This document shows, piece after piece, positions 1-7,052 of a stretch of DNA of 8,820 nt. The translations under genes and the position numbers were made by a program. Origin of the DNA: an uncultured Lachnospiraceae bacterium (GTDB lineage Bacteria; Bacillota; Clostridia; Lachnospirales; Lachnospiraceae); assembly GCA_945836355.1 (NCBI GenBank), contig CAMALD010000040.1, positions 1 to 8,820 of the forward strand, read 5' to 3'. The notes below the pieces were generated by a model. The model saw only the letters and a list, made by a program, of their open reading frames with translations. It had not been told where the DNA came from and made no database searches. The number at the start of each line of letters is the position of its first letter. Positions within the stretch are counted from its first letter, which is position 1.

Positions 1-1357
1 TGCGAATCAGCTTTAAGTCCTTCTCCAGACGATCCAGCCGCTCCAGCACATACTCCTTGCCCTCCTGTGCACAGTAGTACTGCCTGACCTTTTTGAGATC
101 CACTTGTGGATCTGAAAACGCCTCTCTGGAAAGGTAACGCTTCGGCCGGTTCATTATCTGAAAATACAGCGCACGGTCGCTCTCCCCTAACGCCAGCCGA
201 ATATAGGCAATGAGATTTCGCGCAATCCAGTGATCGTAGATATTCGGCAGGGAATCCTTCATACGGAACGGAATATTATACTCCATCAGCTTTTCCGCCA
301 ATGCTCCCGGCTGTGTATTCGTTCGGTACAAAACCGCAACATTTGCGTACTCACCGCCGTTTTTACGGTATTCCAGCAGCTCGTGCACAATCGCCTCATT
401 CTGCGCCCTCACATCGGCATATTCACGCACACGGACTGCTTCACCCGCCCCGTGCGATGCCTGAATCTGTTTCGGAAAACGCTTCTGATTGGCAGAAATC
501 AATCGTTCCGCCGCATCCACAATATTGCCGGAGGAACGATAGTTGACATTCAGCAGCACCTGCTCGCATTCCGGATAATCCTTCGGGAAATTCAGCATAA
601 TCTCCGGCTTTGCCCCGCGGAAACGGTAAATACTCTGGTCATCATCGCCGACAATAAACAGGTTGTTCTGCGGCAGTGCCAGAAGCCTTATGATATCGTA
701 CTGCACCCGGTTAATATCCTGAAACTCGTCAATCAGTATGTACTCGCAGCATTTCTGCCACATTGCCAGAATATCCGGTCTCGCAGTCAGAAGCTCATAG
801 CACATCAGGAGCATATCATCAAAATCAATCTTATTGGCATTTCGCAGCATGCTTTCATAGGCGTGGTATATCTTTTTAAACACGTCCTCCGAACAGTTGA
901 TGGAGTAGTAATGCTCGATATCAATGCGGTCACCCTTCACCAGACTGATCTCACTGCTGATACCTTCGATGAAATCCTTCTCATCCTCGATTTCCAGCTC
1001 CGATTTTGCAATATAATCCCTGAAGAACTGATACCGCTCCTCCTCCCGGATAATGCTTGATGCATCATAATTGTACGCATATTTCAGTATCTTAAAATAA
1101 ACGGCGTGAAATGTTCCGAACGTCACCCTGCTGCGCGCTGCTCCCATTAAGTGGTCAAACCGCTCGCGCATCTCCTGCGCGGCGGCTTTCGTAAACGTGA
1201 TGACAAGTATTTTTTCCGGCTTCACGCCATAATCCTCTATAAGAGCCCGGGTCCGGTTGGTAATGACCGTGGTCTTGCCCGAACCCGGCCCCGCCAATAC
1301 CAGCATCGGACCCTCACGATGTTCGATTGCTCTTAATTGTGCTTCATTTTTTATCAA
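1..1357 (-). CDS. UvrD/PcrA-family superfamily 1 DNA helicase, C-terminus cut off by window edge
   Basis: This is an ATP-dependent 3'-5' DNA helicase of superfamily 1A, acting in repair or replication restart. 452 codons are open to the left edge. Visible motifs in order: Q-motif-like NEAQLRAI (residues 4-11), Walker A GPGSGKT (23-29), motif Ia FTKAAAQEM (55-63), FGTFHA (80-85), motif II IDEFQD (209-214), motif III GDDDQSIYRFRGA (237-249), NYRSS (272-276) and VAVLYRTNTQ (340-349). Motifs V and VI must lie beyond the edge. The start has to be TTG at 1357-1355, because the codon before it is the gltX stop TAG in the same frame and the next in-frame ATG (residue 18) would remove the Q motif. A GGAGG at 1369-1373, inside gltX, lies 11 nt upstream. 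It is certainly co-transcribed with gltX. The family assignment is firm, but whether it is the main PcrA or a shorter UvrD-like paralogue cannot be decided without the C-terminus. Confidence 0.93.
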   Translation of the reverse strand, partial: MIKNEAQLRAIEHREGPMLVLAGPGSGKTTVITNRTRALIEDYGVKPEKILVITFTKAAAQEMRERFDHLMGAARSRVTFGTFHAVYFKILKYAYNYDASSIIREEERYQFFRDYIAKSELEIEDEKDFIEGISSEISLVKGDRIDIEHYYSINCSEDVFKKIYHAYESMLRNANKIDFDDMLLMCYELLTARPDILAMWQKCCEYILIDEFQDINRVQYDIIRLLALPQNNLFIVGDDDQSIYRFRGAKPEIMLNFPKDYPECEQVLLNVNYRSSGNIVDAAERLISANQKRFPKQIQASHGAGEAVRVREYADVRAQNEAIVHELLEYRKNGGEYANVAVLYRTNTQPGALAEKLMEYNIPFRMKDSLPNIYDHWIARNLIAYIRLALGESDRALYFQIMNRPKRYLSREAFSDPQVDLKKVRQYYCAQEGKEYVLERLDRLEKDLKLIR

Positions 1358-2827
1358 CTACAGGCTCGCCTCCAGCTTTTCAATCGCAACCCGGATACGG
1401 CGAAGGCTCTCATCCTTGCCCAGAATATGCATAATCTCATAAGCGCCGCCCGGCGTGGACTGCTTGCCCGATACCGCCGTGCGCACCGGCCAGAGCCCCT
1501 GACCGTTCTTGATACCCTTCTCGGCAATATAGCCCATCAACAGGCTCTCGATTGCCGGAATGCTGTAATCCTCCAATGCCTCAAACCTCGGAAGCAGCTC
1601 CTTTAATACCTCGAGAGAGTTCTCGGAATTGGTCTTCATCTTCTTATGGGTGAACATCTCGACATCATAATCCGGAAGCTCCTCAAAGAAATCAATCAGT
1701 CCGGCAATATCACAGAAGGTCTCGATACGTGTCTTTACCAGATCCGCAATCAGCTTCTTATCGCAGTCTCGGCTGATCACCTTATCAATATACGGCATTG
1801 CCTCTGCGTAATATGTCTCATCGTCCATCTTCTTGATATACTCCGAGTTCATCCAGCGAAGCTTCTGCATATCAAAAACTGCCGGAGATTTGCTGATGTT
1901 GTGATAATCAAACTCCTTAATCAGCTCGTCCAGGGTAAAAATCTCCTGATTGCCCGCCGGACTCCAGCCAAGCAGCGCGATAAAGTTGACAATGGCCTCG
2001 GTTACAAAGCCCTGCTCCAGAAGATCCTCAAACGACGAATGACCGCTACGCTTCGAAAGCTTCTTGTGCTCCTCGTTGGTGATGAGCGGGCAGTGGATGT
2101 ATACCGGCTCCTCCCAGCCAAATGCCTGATACAGTCTGGTGTACTTCGGTGTGGACGACAGATACTCGTTTCCGCGCACAACATGGGTGATACCCATCAG
2201 ATGGTCGTCGATGACATTGGCAAAATTGTAGGTCGGAAATCCATCTGTCTTGATGAGAATCATATCATCCAGCTCCTCATTCTCCACCGTGATGGAACCG
2301 TAAATTGCATCAGTAAATGTGGTGGTACCGGTGGTCGGCACATTCTGACGGATAACGTAAGGCTTGCCTGCTGCCAGATTTGCCTCAATCTCCTCCTTGC
2401 TTAAATGCAGGCAATGCTTGTCATACTTTGTGATTTCCTTTGCCTCGCCATCCTCCTCAGATACCACGCTTTTTAACCCTGCGAGACGCTCCTTGTCGCA
2501 GAAGCAGTAATAAGCCTCTCCTTTTTCAATCAGCTTCTTTGCATACTCGAGGTAGATACCGGTAGCCTGCCGCTCACTCTGCACATACGGACCAAAGCCC
2601 TTGTCCTTGTCAGGACCCTCATCATGAATCAGGCCGGTCTTTTCCATCGTACGGTAAATAATCTCTACCGCTCCGTCCACATAACGTTCCTGGTCGGTAT
2701 CCTCAATTCTCAAAATAAAGTCTCCGCCCTCATGCTTTGCCGTCAAAAACTCATAGAGAGCCGTTCTCAAATTTCCCACATGCATCCGTCCTGTCGGGCT
2801 CGGTGCGTATCTCGTTCTTACCTTCAT
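1358..2827 (-). CDS. gltX: Glutamyl-tRNA synthetase (GltX)
   Basis: A cytosolic class I aminoacyl-tRNA synthetase that joins glutamate to tRNA(Glu), and in many Firmicutes also to tRNA(Gln) before GatCAB amidation; this sequence does not show which. The 489 residues match the usual family length. The N-terminus carries the first signature, APSPTG (8-13) with HVGN (16-19) as the HIGH-like element. The second is KLSKR (256-260), equivalent to KMSKR. The catalytic domain has IEDTDQER (41-48), and [21 protein letters not shown] (199-219) is the typical core. CFC (108-110) and CLH (139-141) form a C-x-C...C-x-H set resembling the zinc site of E. coli GluRS. The ATG at 2827 has GGAGG 9 nt upstream. 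It sits 26 bp after the HPt gene and directly abuts the helicase, so it is the middle gene of an operon. Confidence 0.98.
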   Translation of the reverse strand: MKVRTRYAPSPTGRMHVGNLRTALYEFLTAKHEGGDFILRIEDTDQERYVDGAVEIIYRTMEKTGLIHDEGPDKDKGFGPYVQSERQATGIYLEYAKKLIEKGEAYYCFCDKERLAGLKSVVSEEDGEAKEITKYDKHCLHLSKEEIEANLAAGKPYVIRQNVPTTGTTTFTDAIYGSITVENEELDDMILIKTDGFPTYNFANVIDDHLMGITHVVRGNEYLSSTPKYTRLYQAFGWEEPVYIHCPLITNEEHKKLSKRSGHSSFEDLLEQGFVTEAIVNFIALLGWSPAGNQEIFTLDELIKEFDYHNISKSPAVFDMQKLRWMNSEYIKKMDDETYYAEAMPYIDKVISRDCDKKLIADLVKTRIETFCDIAGLIDFFEELPDYDVEMFTHKKMKTNSENSLEVLKELLPRFEALEDYSIPAIESLLMGYIAEKGIKNGQGLWPVRTAVSGKQSTPGGAYEIMHILGKDESLRRIRVAIEKLEASL

Positions 2828-2853
2828 GCTATTTTTCCTCCGATAATTTTATT

Positions 2854-3213
2854 TTACGTCATATACTTAAGAATCACACTGCAGAGTCGTTCATATTCGG
2901 CAGTGATCTCCGGCATCATTGCCACCGCATCCTCCCACCGGTTCTCATAAAGCAATGCCACCTGTTTGGTCATGAGCTGCTGCAATTGCGGAATGGAAAG
3001 ATTGCCGCATATCCCTTTGAGCGTATGGGCTGCAGAGAATGCCTTCTTCTTTTCCTGCGCGGCAACCGCTTCGACCAGCCTGCCGTAGTTCGGGTCGTCG
3101 GGAAACCTTCTTAGAAACCGTTCATACATCGGCATATTACCCAAAAGCCGTTTGACCGCTTCCGATACCGCAACACCTTCCTGCTCCAGATGCTGCTTTG
3201 CTGCCTCATCCAT
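2854..3213 (-). CDS. Stand-alone HPt (histidine phosphotransfer) domain protein
   Basis: A small cytosolic four-helix phosphotransfer protein that would relay a phosphoryl group between response-regulator receiver domains. It consists only of an HPt domain (119 residues). The signature AAHTLKGICGNLS contains the phospho-accepting histidine (residue 63 from this start), with the usual HxLKG spacing and the following small residues. There are no kinase, receiver or membrane segments. An in-frame ATG at 3222 directly abuts the AAAGGGG sequence and leaves no room for ribosome binding. The ATG at 3213 lies 9 nt from it and is therefore chosen. It is the first gene after its own promoter (3284-3312) and is followed after 26 bp by gltX. 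No histidine kinase or response regulator adjoins it, so its partners are unknown. Confidence 0.88.
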   Translation of the reverse strand: MDEAAKQHLEQEGVAVSEAVKRLLGNMPMYERFLRRFPDDPNYGRLVEAVAAQEKKKAFSAAHTLKGICGNLSIPQLQQLMTKQVALLYENRWEDAVAMMPEITAEYERLCSVILKYMT

Positions 3214-3222
3214 GTCCTGCAT

Positions 3223-3229
3223 CCCCTTT
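3223..3229 (-). promoter_or_regulatory. Ribosome binding site of the HPt gene (decides the start)
   Basis: AAAGGGG on the minus strand. It touches the in-frame ATG at 3222 but is 9 nt from the ATG at 3213, which favours the downstream start. Confidence 0.6.
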
Positions 3230-3283
3230 CTATATAAAGCTTCATCGGATGGCAGACTTTCTGTTCCATAATCTGATTATGTC

Positions 3284-3312
3284 AGTATATCATAATCCTC
3301 TCACTTCTTCAA
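3284..3312 (-). promoter_or_regulatory. Sigma-A-type promoter of the hpt-gltX-helicase operon
   Basis: On the minus strand, TTGAAG (3312-3307) is followed after exactly 17 nt by TATACT (3289-3284). It matches the -35 consensus at 4 of 6 positions and the -10 consensus at 5 of 6. Transcription would start near 3277, giving a leader of about 60 nt before the HPt start. It lies in the 149-bp gap between the LacI-type gene and the HPt gene. No convincing terminator separates the two, so read-through from the repressor gene may add to expression. Confidence 0.65.
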
Positions 3313-3362
3313 TCTTTACTTTTCGCAGGCTTAGTCCCGGATGGATAAATCAGCTGTATTAT

Positions 3363-4373
3363 TTATCGCATATGCTTCACCGAACGCCCGGTCAGCACAT
3401 GCCCCTCCACCACGAGGCGTTCCACAATCGCCGTCTTCGGCTTCTCAATCATCTGAATCAGACTCGTCGCCGCTTTTCTTCCCATCGCATCCGAATCCTG
3501 CTCCAGCGTCATCAGCGGAGGCTCCAAAGCCTTGGCATAGCTGATACCGTCGTATCCGACTACCGAGATATCCTCCGGTATGTTCATATTGCGCTGCTTA
3601 ATCAGATTGATGCCCCCGATTGCCGTAAAATCATCCGGATACAGGATGCAGGTCGGCGGCTCCTTCAAATCCAAAAGCTTTGCCGTCATTTTCGCTGCCG
3701 TTTCGGTGTCCCCGTACTGGCACACCAGTGTATACTCCTCCGGCACATCCAGGGAAAGCTCATCCATAGTGCGATAAAAGCTCGCCAGGCGGTCCCTCGA
3801 TACCGAAGAATCAGCGCCGTGAATAAAAGCAATGCGGCTGTGTCCGTGCGCATGCACTTGTCTGACCAGATCTCTCATGCCCCGCACATTATCCGAAATC
3901 ACGGCTGTTGTGTTGTTAAAAATGTGGTCAATCGTCACTACCGGAATGCCGCTGTTCACCAGCTCCACGACCTCAGGGGCCTCGAAGTCAATACATGCAA
4001 TCACAACGCCGTCAACCCCGCGGTAACGGCAATGCTCCGTGTAGGTCATCTCCCTTCCGCCGATGTGATTGTTGATAAAGGTGATATCATACCCCCTCGT
4101 CTCCGCTTCTTCCTTCACTCCCTGAAGAACCTTCGCAAAGTGCTCGTTTGTCAATCCGTTATGTGCAGCATCTAAAAACAGAATGCCGATATTGTATGTG
4201 CGATTCGTCTTTAGTGCAATCGCCGCAGAATTGGGATAATACCCCATCTCTCTGGCAACCTTATTGATGTATTCTTTTTTTTCCCTGCTTATGTCACTAT
4301 AGCCATTAAGCGCCTTGCTGACCGTAGCCACCGAAACCTGACATTTTGCAGCTATATCCTTCACCGATACCAT
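3363..4373 (-). CDS. LacI/GalR-family transcriptional regulator
   Basis: A DNA-binding regulator, probably a dimer that responds to a sugar or related ligand. The N-terminal helix-turn-helix is VKDIAAKCQVSVATVSKALNG (residues 4-24), with the recognition helix VSVATVSKAL typical of the family. The hinge follows around 47-59 (PNSAAIALKTNRT). The periplasmic-binding-protein-like core (60-336) includes GVDGVVIACIDF, the PTCILYPDDFTAIGGI stretch and DISVVGYDGISYAKALEPPLMTLEQ, the last being a strongly conserved LacI-family segment. The length of 336 residues is normal. AAAAGG lies 6 nt before the ATG, with GGAGG slightly farther away at 4386-4390. It is transcribed from its own promoter as a single gene. 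No carbohydrate enzymes or transporters adjoin it, so the ligand is not predictable. Operator-like repeats around the promoter suggest self-regulation or CcpA control. Confidence 0.96.
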   Translation of the reverse strand: MVSVKDIAAKCQVSVATVSKALNGYSDISREKKEYINKVAREMGYYPNSAAIALKTNRTYNIGILFLDAAHNGLTNEHFAKVLQGVKEEAETRGYDITFINNHIGGREMTYTEHCRYRGVDGVVIACIDFEAPEVVELVNSGIPVVTIDHIFNNTTAVISDNVRGMRDLVRQVHAHGHSRIAFIHGADSSVSRDRLASFYRTMDELSLDVPEEYTLVCQYGDTETAAKMTAKLLDLKEPPTCILYPDDFTAIGGINLIKQRNMNIPEDISVVGYDGISYAKALEPPLMTLEQDSDAMGRKAATSLIQMIEKPKTAIVERLVVEGHVLTGRSVKHMR

Positions 4374-4406
4374 AATCTGCCTTTTCCTCCCTCGGATATC
4401 CTAAAT

Positions 4407-4417
4407 CGTTTTCGCAC
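4407..4417 (-). promoter_or_regulatory. Operator-like site at the LacI-type gene's transcription start
   Basis: GTGCGAAAACG on the minus strand, overlapping the predicted +1. Read onward, it forms an AAAACGATTT core with a central CG, the pattern usual for LacI/GalR-family operators and catabolite-responsive elements, but the outer bases are not symmetric. A near-copy lies at 4509-4519 on the other strand. The position would block transcription if bound. Binding by this repressor or by CcpA is inference. Confidence 0.4.
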
Positions 4418-4421
4418 TTCA

Positions 4422-4449
4422 ATTATAGCAGTTTTCCATGAAAAATCAA
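4422..4449 (-). promoter_or_regulatory. Extended -10 promoter of the LacI-type gene
   Basis: On the minus strand, TTGATT (4449-4444), a 16-nt spacer ending in TGC, then a perfect TATAAT (4427-4422). The TGn just before the -10 makes it an extended -10 promoter. Start of transcription is expected near 4415, about 41 nt before the ATG. Confidence 0.8.
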
Positions 4450-4479
4450 CCTTTTCTCAACCATAATGATGATTTTTCA
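4439..4479. repeat. Perfect 10-bp inverted repeat overlapping the -35 region
   Basis: TGAAAAATCA (4439-4448) and TGATTTTTCA (4470-4479) are exact reverse complements separated by 21 bp. The first arm overlaps the -35 hexamer of the LacI-type gene. The arms are about three helical turns apart (31 bp centre to centre), which would suit a dimeric or cooperative regulator. Both arms are AT-rich, so chance cannot be excluded. Confidence 0.45.
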
Positions 4480-4508
4480 CTAAACAATTTCGTTTCATCT
4501 AATAACAG

Positions 4509-4525
4509 GTGCGAAAGCGTATGCA
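4509..4525 (+). promoter_or_regulatory. Second operator-like (cre-like) site
   Basis: GTGCGAAAGCG (4509-4519) matches the site at 4407-4417 in 10 of 11 bases, in opposite orientation and about 100 bp away. The 14 bases at 4512-4525 fit the catabolite-responsive pattern TGWNANCGNTNNCA at all but two fixed positions. It lies upstream of the LacI-type gene's promoter. Confidence 0.35.
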
Positions 4526-4567
4526 TTCTTCCTAAAATTTGCAATATAGGAAACACAGCATCCCATA

Positions 4568-4616
4568 TGACAATAAGGTTCCGTTTTGCATGATACAAAA
4601 CGGAACCTTATTGTCA
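4568..4616 (-). terminator. Perfect 21-bp hairpin closing the lipoprotein pair
   Basis: The arms at 4568-4588 and 4596-4616 are exact reverse complements with a 7-nt loop. The hairpin begins 4 nt after the stop codon of the second lipoprotein, where a transcription terminator is expected. On the minus strand the 3' arm ends CCTTATTGTCA and is not followed by a clean T-run. It may terminate weakly or also protect the mRNA 3' end. Confidence 0.7.
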
Positions 4617-4620
4617 CTGT

Positions 4621-5799
4621 TTATTTTATAATGACCGAGTTCATCAAAAGCTCATATACCTTATCACGGCGAACTGCCTTCAGAATTGCATCCTTCCCGA
4701 GTTCATCCTCTGCCTCTTCCGGAGTATCATATCCGTATTCACTCGCATATGAAGTCAGAGCATCCTGATATTCCTGGTCTGTAACCTCTATCTTTTCTGC
4801 CTCCGCTACCGCATCCAGAATCAGATACTGCTTTACCACCGCGTCTGCTTCCTCTTTTACCAGCTTCTCAAACTCCTCGTAGGTGCAGTTGAAAAACATC
4901 TGTAAAAAGTCATCCATCTCCATACCGTACATAGAAGCATAGTTAGAATAGTAGGATATGGTTTCATCGACATATGCCTGTGCGTCTGCCGGATTCAGGT
5001 CAAGAAAGGTTGAGTTCTCAATAATCTTGTCAATCACCGCAATGCGCTGCTGGTTTTCGGCATTTTCCTGCGCCTGTGCAAGCAGACCGTCATACACACT
5101 CTGGCGGTATTCCTCAACCGTAGCGCAGGAGGTCAGCTTGGCGATTGTCTCATCATTGAGCTCCGGCTCAATCATCTCCTGAATCGAATTAATCTTTACC
5201 TTATATGTGCCGGTCATGCCGAGATAATCTTCATAATAGTCATCGGCAATCGTCATTTCCAAACTGAGCTCGTCACCGGCATGCGCTCCGATTAACTGAT
5301 CCTCAAACTCAAAATAATCATTTCCAAGCTCCAGGTCGTAATCCTCGCCCTGATCGACCGATTCGCCATCCACGATCAATTCATAATCGATGTTGATGTA
5401 ATCGCCCTCCTGCACATCAGTACGATCCGTCACTTCCTTCAGCTCCGAATTGTTGTAGAGGAAATAATCAATTTCGGACTGTACTTCGTCATCACTGACG
5501 CTGACATCTATCTTTTCCACTTCGATTCCAATATATTCTCCAAGCGTTACACTCCCCTTCGGATTCCAATACTGACCTTCCGAAGCTGTAGAATCTGCAG
5601 TATTCCCCGGAGTGACCTCGGATGTGTCTCCAGATGCAGAATCACCATTTGAAGTCTGTCCCCCGTTCAACAACTGCCCGCTCTGACCGCTGCTATCTTC
5701 TCCATTCTCACTGCTCTTGTTTACATCCTCTGTCTTTCCGCCGCATGCGGTGATTGCAAGACATCCGCAAAGCAATACTGCCCATAATTTCTTTTTCAT
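4621..5799 (-). CDS. Trigger-factor-like lipoprotein with degenerate FKBP domain
   Basis: A predicted membrane-anchored, extracytoplasmic chaperone-like lipoprotein (392 residues). The signal peptide is MKKKLWAVLLCGCLAITAC, with lipobox ITAC and lipidated Cys19. Residues 20-75 are a Ser/Gly/Asp/Thr-rich linker. Residues about 125-207 align with the trigger-factor FKBP domain (VQEGDYINIDYELIVDGESVDQG). The rest (208-392) is helical and resembles the trigger factor C-terminal arms (TVEEYRQSVYDGL, YYSNYASMYG, DAVVKQYLILDAVAEAE). Where the upstream paralogue has FIPGFEDGLIG, this one has YFEFEDQLIG. The FKBP active-site strand is lost, so prolyl isomerase activity is unlikely and holding unfolded chains is the more likely role. 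The start has AAAGGGG 6 nt upstream and is 16 bp after the upstream paralogue, so the two are co-transcribed. A SurA/PrsA-like name would be a looser alternative. Confidence 0.88.
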   Translation of the reverse strand: MKKKLWAVLLCGCLAITACGGKTEDVNKSSENGEDSSGQSGQLLNGGQTSNGDSASGDTSEVTPGNTADSTASEGQYWNPKGSVTLGEYIGIEVEKIDVSVSDDEVQSEIDYFLYNNSELKEVTDRTDVQEGDYINIDYELIVDGESVDQGEDYDLELGNDYFEFEDQLIGAHAGDELSLEMTIADDYYEDYLGMTGTYKVKINSIQEMIEPELNDETIAKLTSCATVEEYRQSVYDGLLAQAQENAENQQRIAVIDKIIENSTFLDLNPADAQAYVDETISYYSNYASMYGMEMDDFLQMFFNCTYEEFEKLVKEEADAVVKQYLILDAVAEAEKIEVTDQEYQDALTSYASEYGYDTPEEAEDELGKDAILKAVRRDKVYELLMNSVIIK

Positions 5800-5815
5800 G
5801 CTTTACCCCTTTCTG

Positions 5816-6928
5816 TTATTTCACTGCTACTGCCGAATCATAGATAAACTGTTCCGCCTTTTCCATTCGGACTGTTTCTTTAATCTGCGCCTCACTGACC
5901 TGTGCCAGAAATTCTTCCTCCGACAGACTGTACATTGCTGCATAATTCTTAACCGCCTCACTGTACTCTTCGTCCGATACCGAAAACTTTTCCGCATCCA
6001 CCACATAGTATAAAATCAGGTTCTTTTTTACCTGACGCTCGGCATTCTCCTTGAGCATGTTTGTAAACTCTTCCTCTGAAGAACAGCCGAAAAAGTAATA
6101 GAGGAAATCGGAGTACGAATACCCGTAATAGGTCTGATACATGGTTGCCATATTGCTGTAATAAGCTGATGTGCTCTCATACAGGCGGTTGATATCCTCT
6201 TCCAGAATACCTTCAAACTTCGCACCGTCAATCAAAGCATCCATAACGGTGGTCTTTTTATGGTTATCAGCATACTCTTCCTTTGTTTTCGCCAGATTAT
6301 CGGTAATGTAATTGCGATATTCCTCCACCGTAGCGTATGAGGTGTTTTGGGCAACCAGCTCATCCGTGAGTTCAGATTCTCTCGCCACACTGATTTTGTT
6401 TATTGTGACCTGAAACAGCACCGGCTTTCCTGAAAAGTCCGGATTATTTTCGTATGGGTCAGGGAAAGCAATATTGACATCCACGGTGGAACCCTTTTTC
6501 GCACCGATTAAGCCGTCTTCAAAGCCCGGAATGAACTGTCCCGAACCGATGGTCAGATCAAAGCCGGTATCCGAACCTCCCTGAAACTGCTCTCCGTCCA
6601 TAAATCCGACATAGTCGATGTTGACAACATCTCCCTCCTGTACCGTTGTACGGTCCGTGACTTCCTCCTTAATCTTATGGGTTTTGGTAAAATTCTCGAG
6701 ACGCGCGTCGATTTCCTTATCACTGATGGTAGTATCGTACGGCTCATACTCTACTCCGATGTAATTCAGCTCCTTCACACTGCCGCTTACGCGCTCTACT
6801 TCTGTATTCTGCTGCTCTTCCTGCTGCTCCTGCTGTTCTTTTTCCTGTTCCTCCTGTTTATCCGAACAAGCCGTAAACATCAGACCAAGACATAACAGCC
6901 CCAGCCCGAACCGAATTCCCTTTTTCAT
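5816..6928 (-). CDS. Trigger-factor-like FKBP-type peptidyl-prolyl isomerase lipoprotein
   Basis: A predicted lipid-anchored, extracytoplasmic foldase (370 residues). The signal peptide MKKGIRFGLGLLCLGLMFTAC ends at Cys21; the lipobox FTAC has an unusual F at -3. Residues 22-45 are almost entirely Glu/Gln. The FKBP domain (about 96-180) is well preserved: VNIDYVGFMDGEQFQGG, FDLTIGSGQFIPGFEDGLIGAKKG and the AFPDPY loop, close to the trigger factor FKBP pattern. A trigger-factor-type C-terminal region follows (TVEEYRNYITDNL, YYSNMATMYQTYYGYSYSDFLYYFF, then a helical tail). There is no ribosome-binding N-domain, so it works outside the cell rather than at the ribosome. A longer in-frame TTG start at 6940 overlaps the GGAGG (6934-6938); the ATG at 6928, 5 nt from it, is chosen. 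It is the first gene of a two-gene operon with its paralogue. Confidence 0.92.
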   Translation of the reverse strand: MKKGIRFGLGLLCLGLMFTACSDKQEEQEKEQQEQQEEQQNTEVERVSGSVKELNYIGVEYEPYDTTISDKEIDARLENFTKTHKIKEEVTDRTTVQEGDVVNIDYVGFMDGEQFQGGSDTGFDLTIGSGQFIPGFEDGLIGAKKGSTVDVNIAFPDPYENNPDFSGKPVLFQVTINKISVARESELTDELVAQNTSYATVEEYRNYITDNLAKTKEEYADNHKKTTVMDALIDGAKFEGILEEDINRLYESTSAYYSNMATMYQTYYGYSYSDFLYYFFGCSSEEEFTNMLKENAERQVKKNLILYYVVDAEKFSVSDEEYSEAVKNYAAMYSLSEEEFLAQVSEAQIKETVRMEKAEQFIYDSAVAVK

Positions 6929-6933
6929 ACTGT

Positions 6934-6938
6934 CCTCC
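6934..6938 (-). promoter_or_regulatory. Ribosome binding site of the first lipoprotein (decides the start)
   Basis: GGAGG on the minus strand, 5 nt before the ATG at 6928. The alternative TTG start at 6940 overlaps this site and would add four residues before the MKK of the signal peptide, so it is rejected. Confidence 0.75.
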
Positions 6939-6979
6939 AATGCTTTGTATTACTGCAAAATTACAAAACTTGCCTACTC

Positions 6980-6988
6980 TTTATATCA
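6980..6988 (-). promoter_or_regulatory. Possible extended -10 promoter of the lipoprotein pair
   Basis: TGATATAAA on the minus strand: -10 TATAAA (5 of 6) preceded by TGn. No good -35 hexamer is seen at the right distance. The start would be near 6973, about 45 nt before the ATG. It lies in the 124-bp gap after the AAA+ gene, whose transcript may also read through. Confidence 0.4.
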
Positions 6989-7052
6989 CATATTCGCCCA
7001 AAAAGAAAGCCTTTCTTCGAAATTCACATTTTTTTCAAACTTTCACCACCTG

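Noticed and set aside
230..1060. Long plus-strand open frame
   Set aside because: It lies opposite the helicase gene, whose motifs are intact on the minus strand, and its translation resembles no protein family.
1646..2404. Plus-strand open frame opposite gltX
   Set aside because: It is an antisense shadow of the well-conserved gltX catalytic domain.
3345..3366. ATAAAT/ATTTAT inverted repeat at the end of the LacI-type gene as a terminator
   Set aside because: The arms are only six A-T-rich pairs, overlap the stop codon and have no T-run, so termination between the LacI-type and HPt genes remains unshown.
3198..4175. Long plus-strand open frame opposite the HPt and LacI-type genes
   Set aside because: The composition (many His/Arg/Leu) is typical of an antisense shadow of a real gene, and the minus strand explains the sequence fully.
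7003..7017. AAGAAA/TTTCTT inverted repeat after the AAA+ gene as a terminator
   Set aside because: The stem is six weak A-T-rich pairs with only a short T stretch and GGG behind it; too weak to call.
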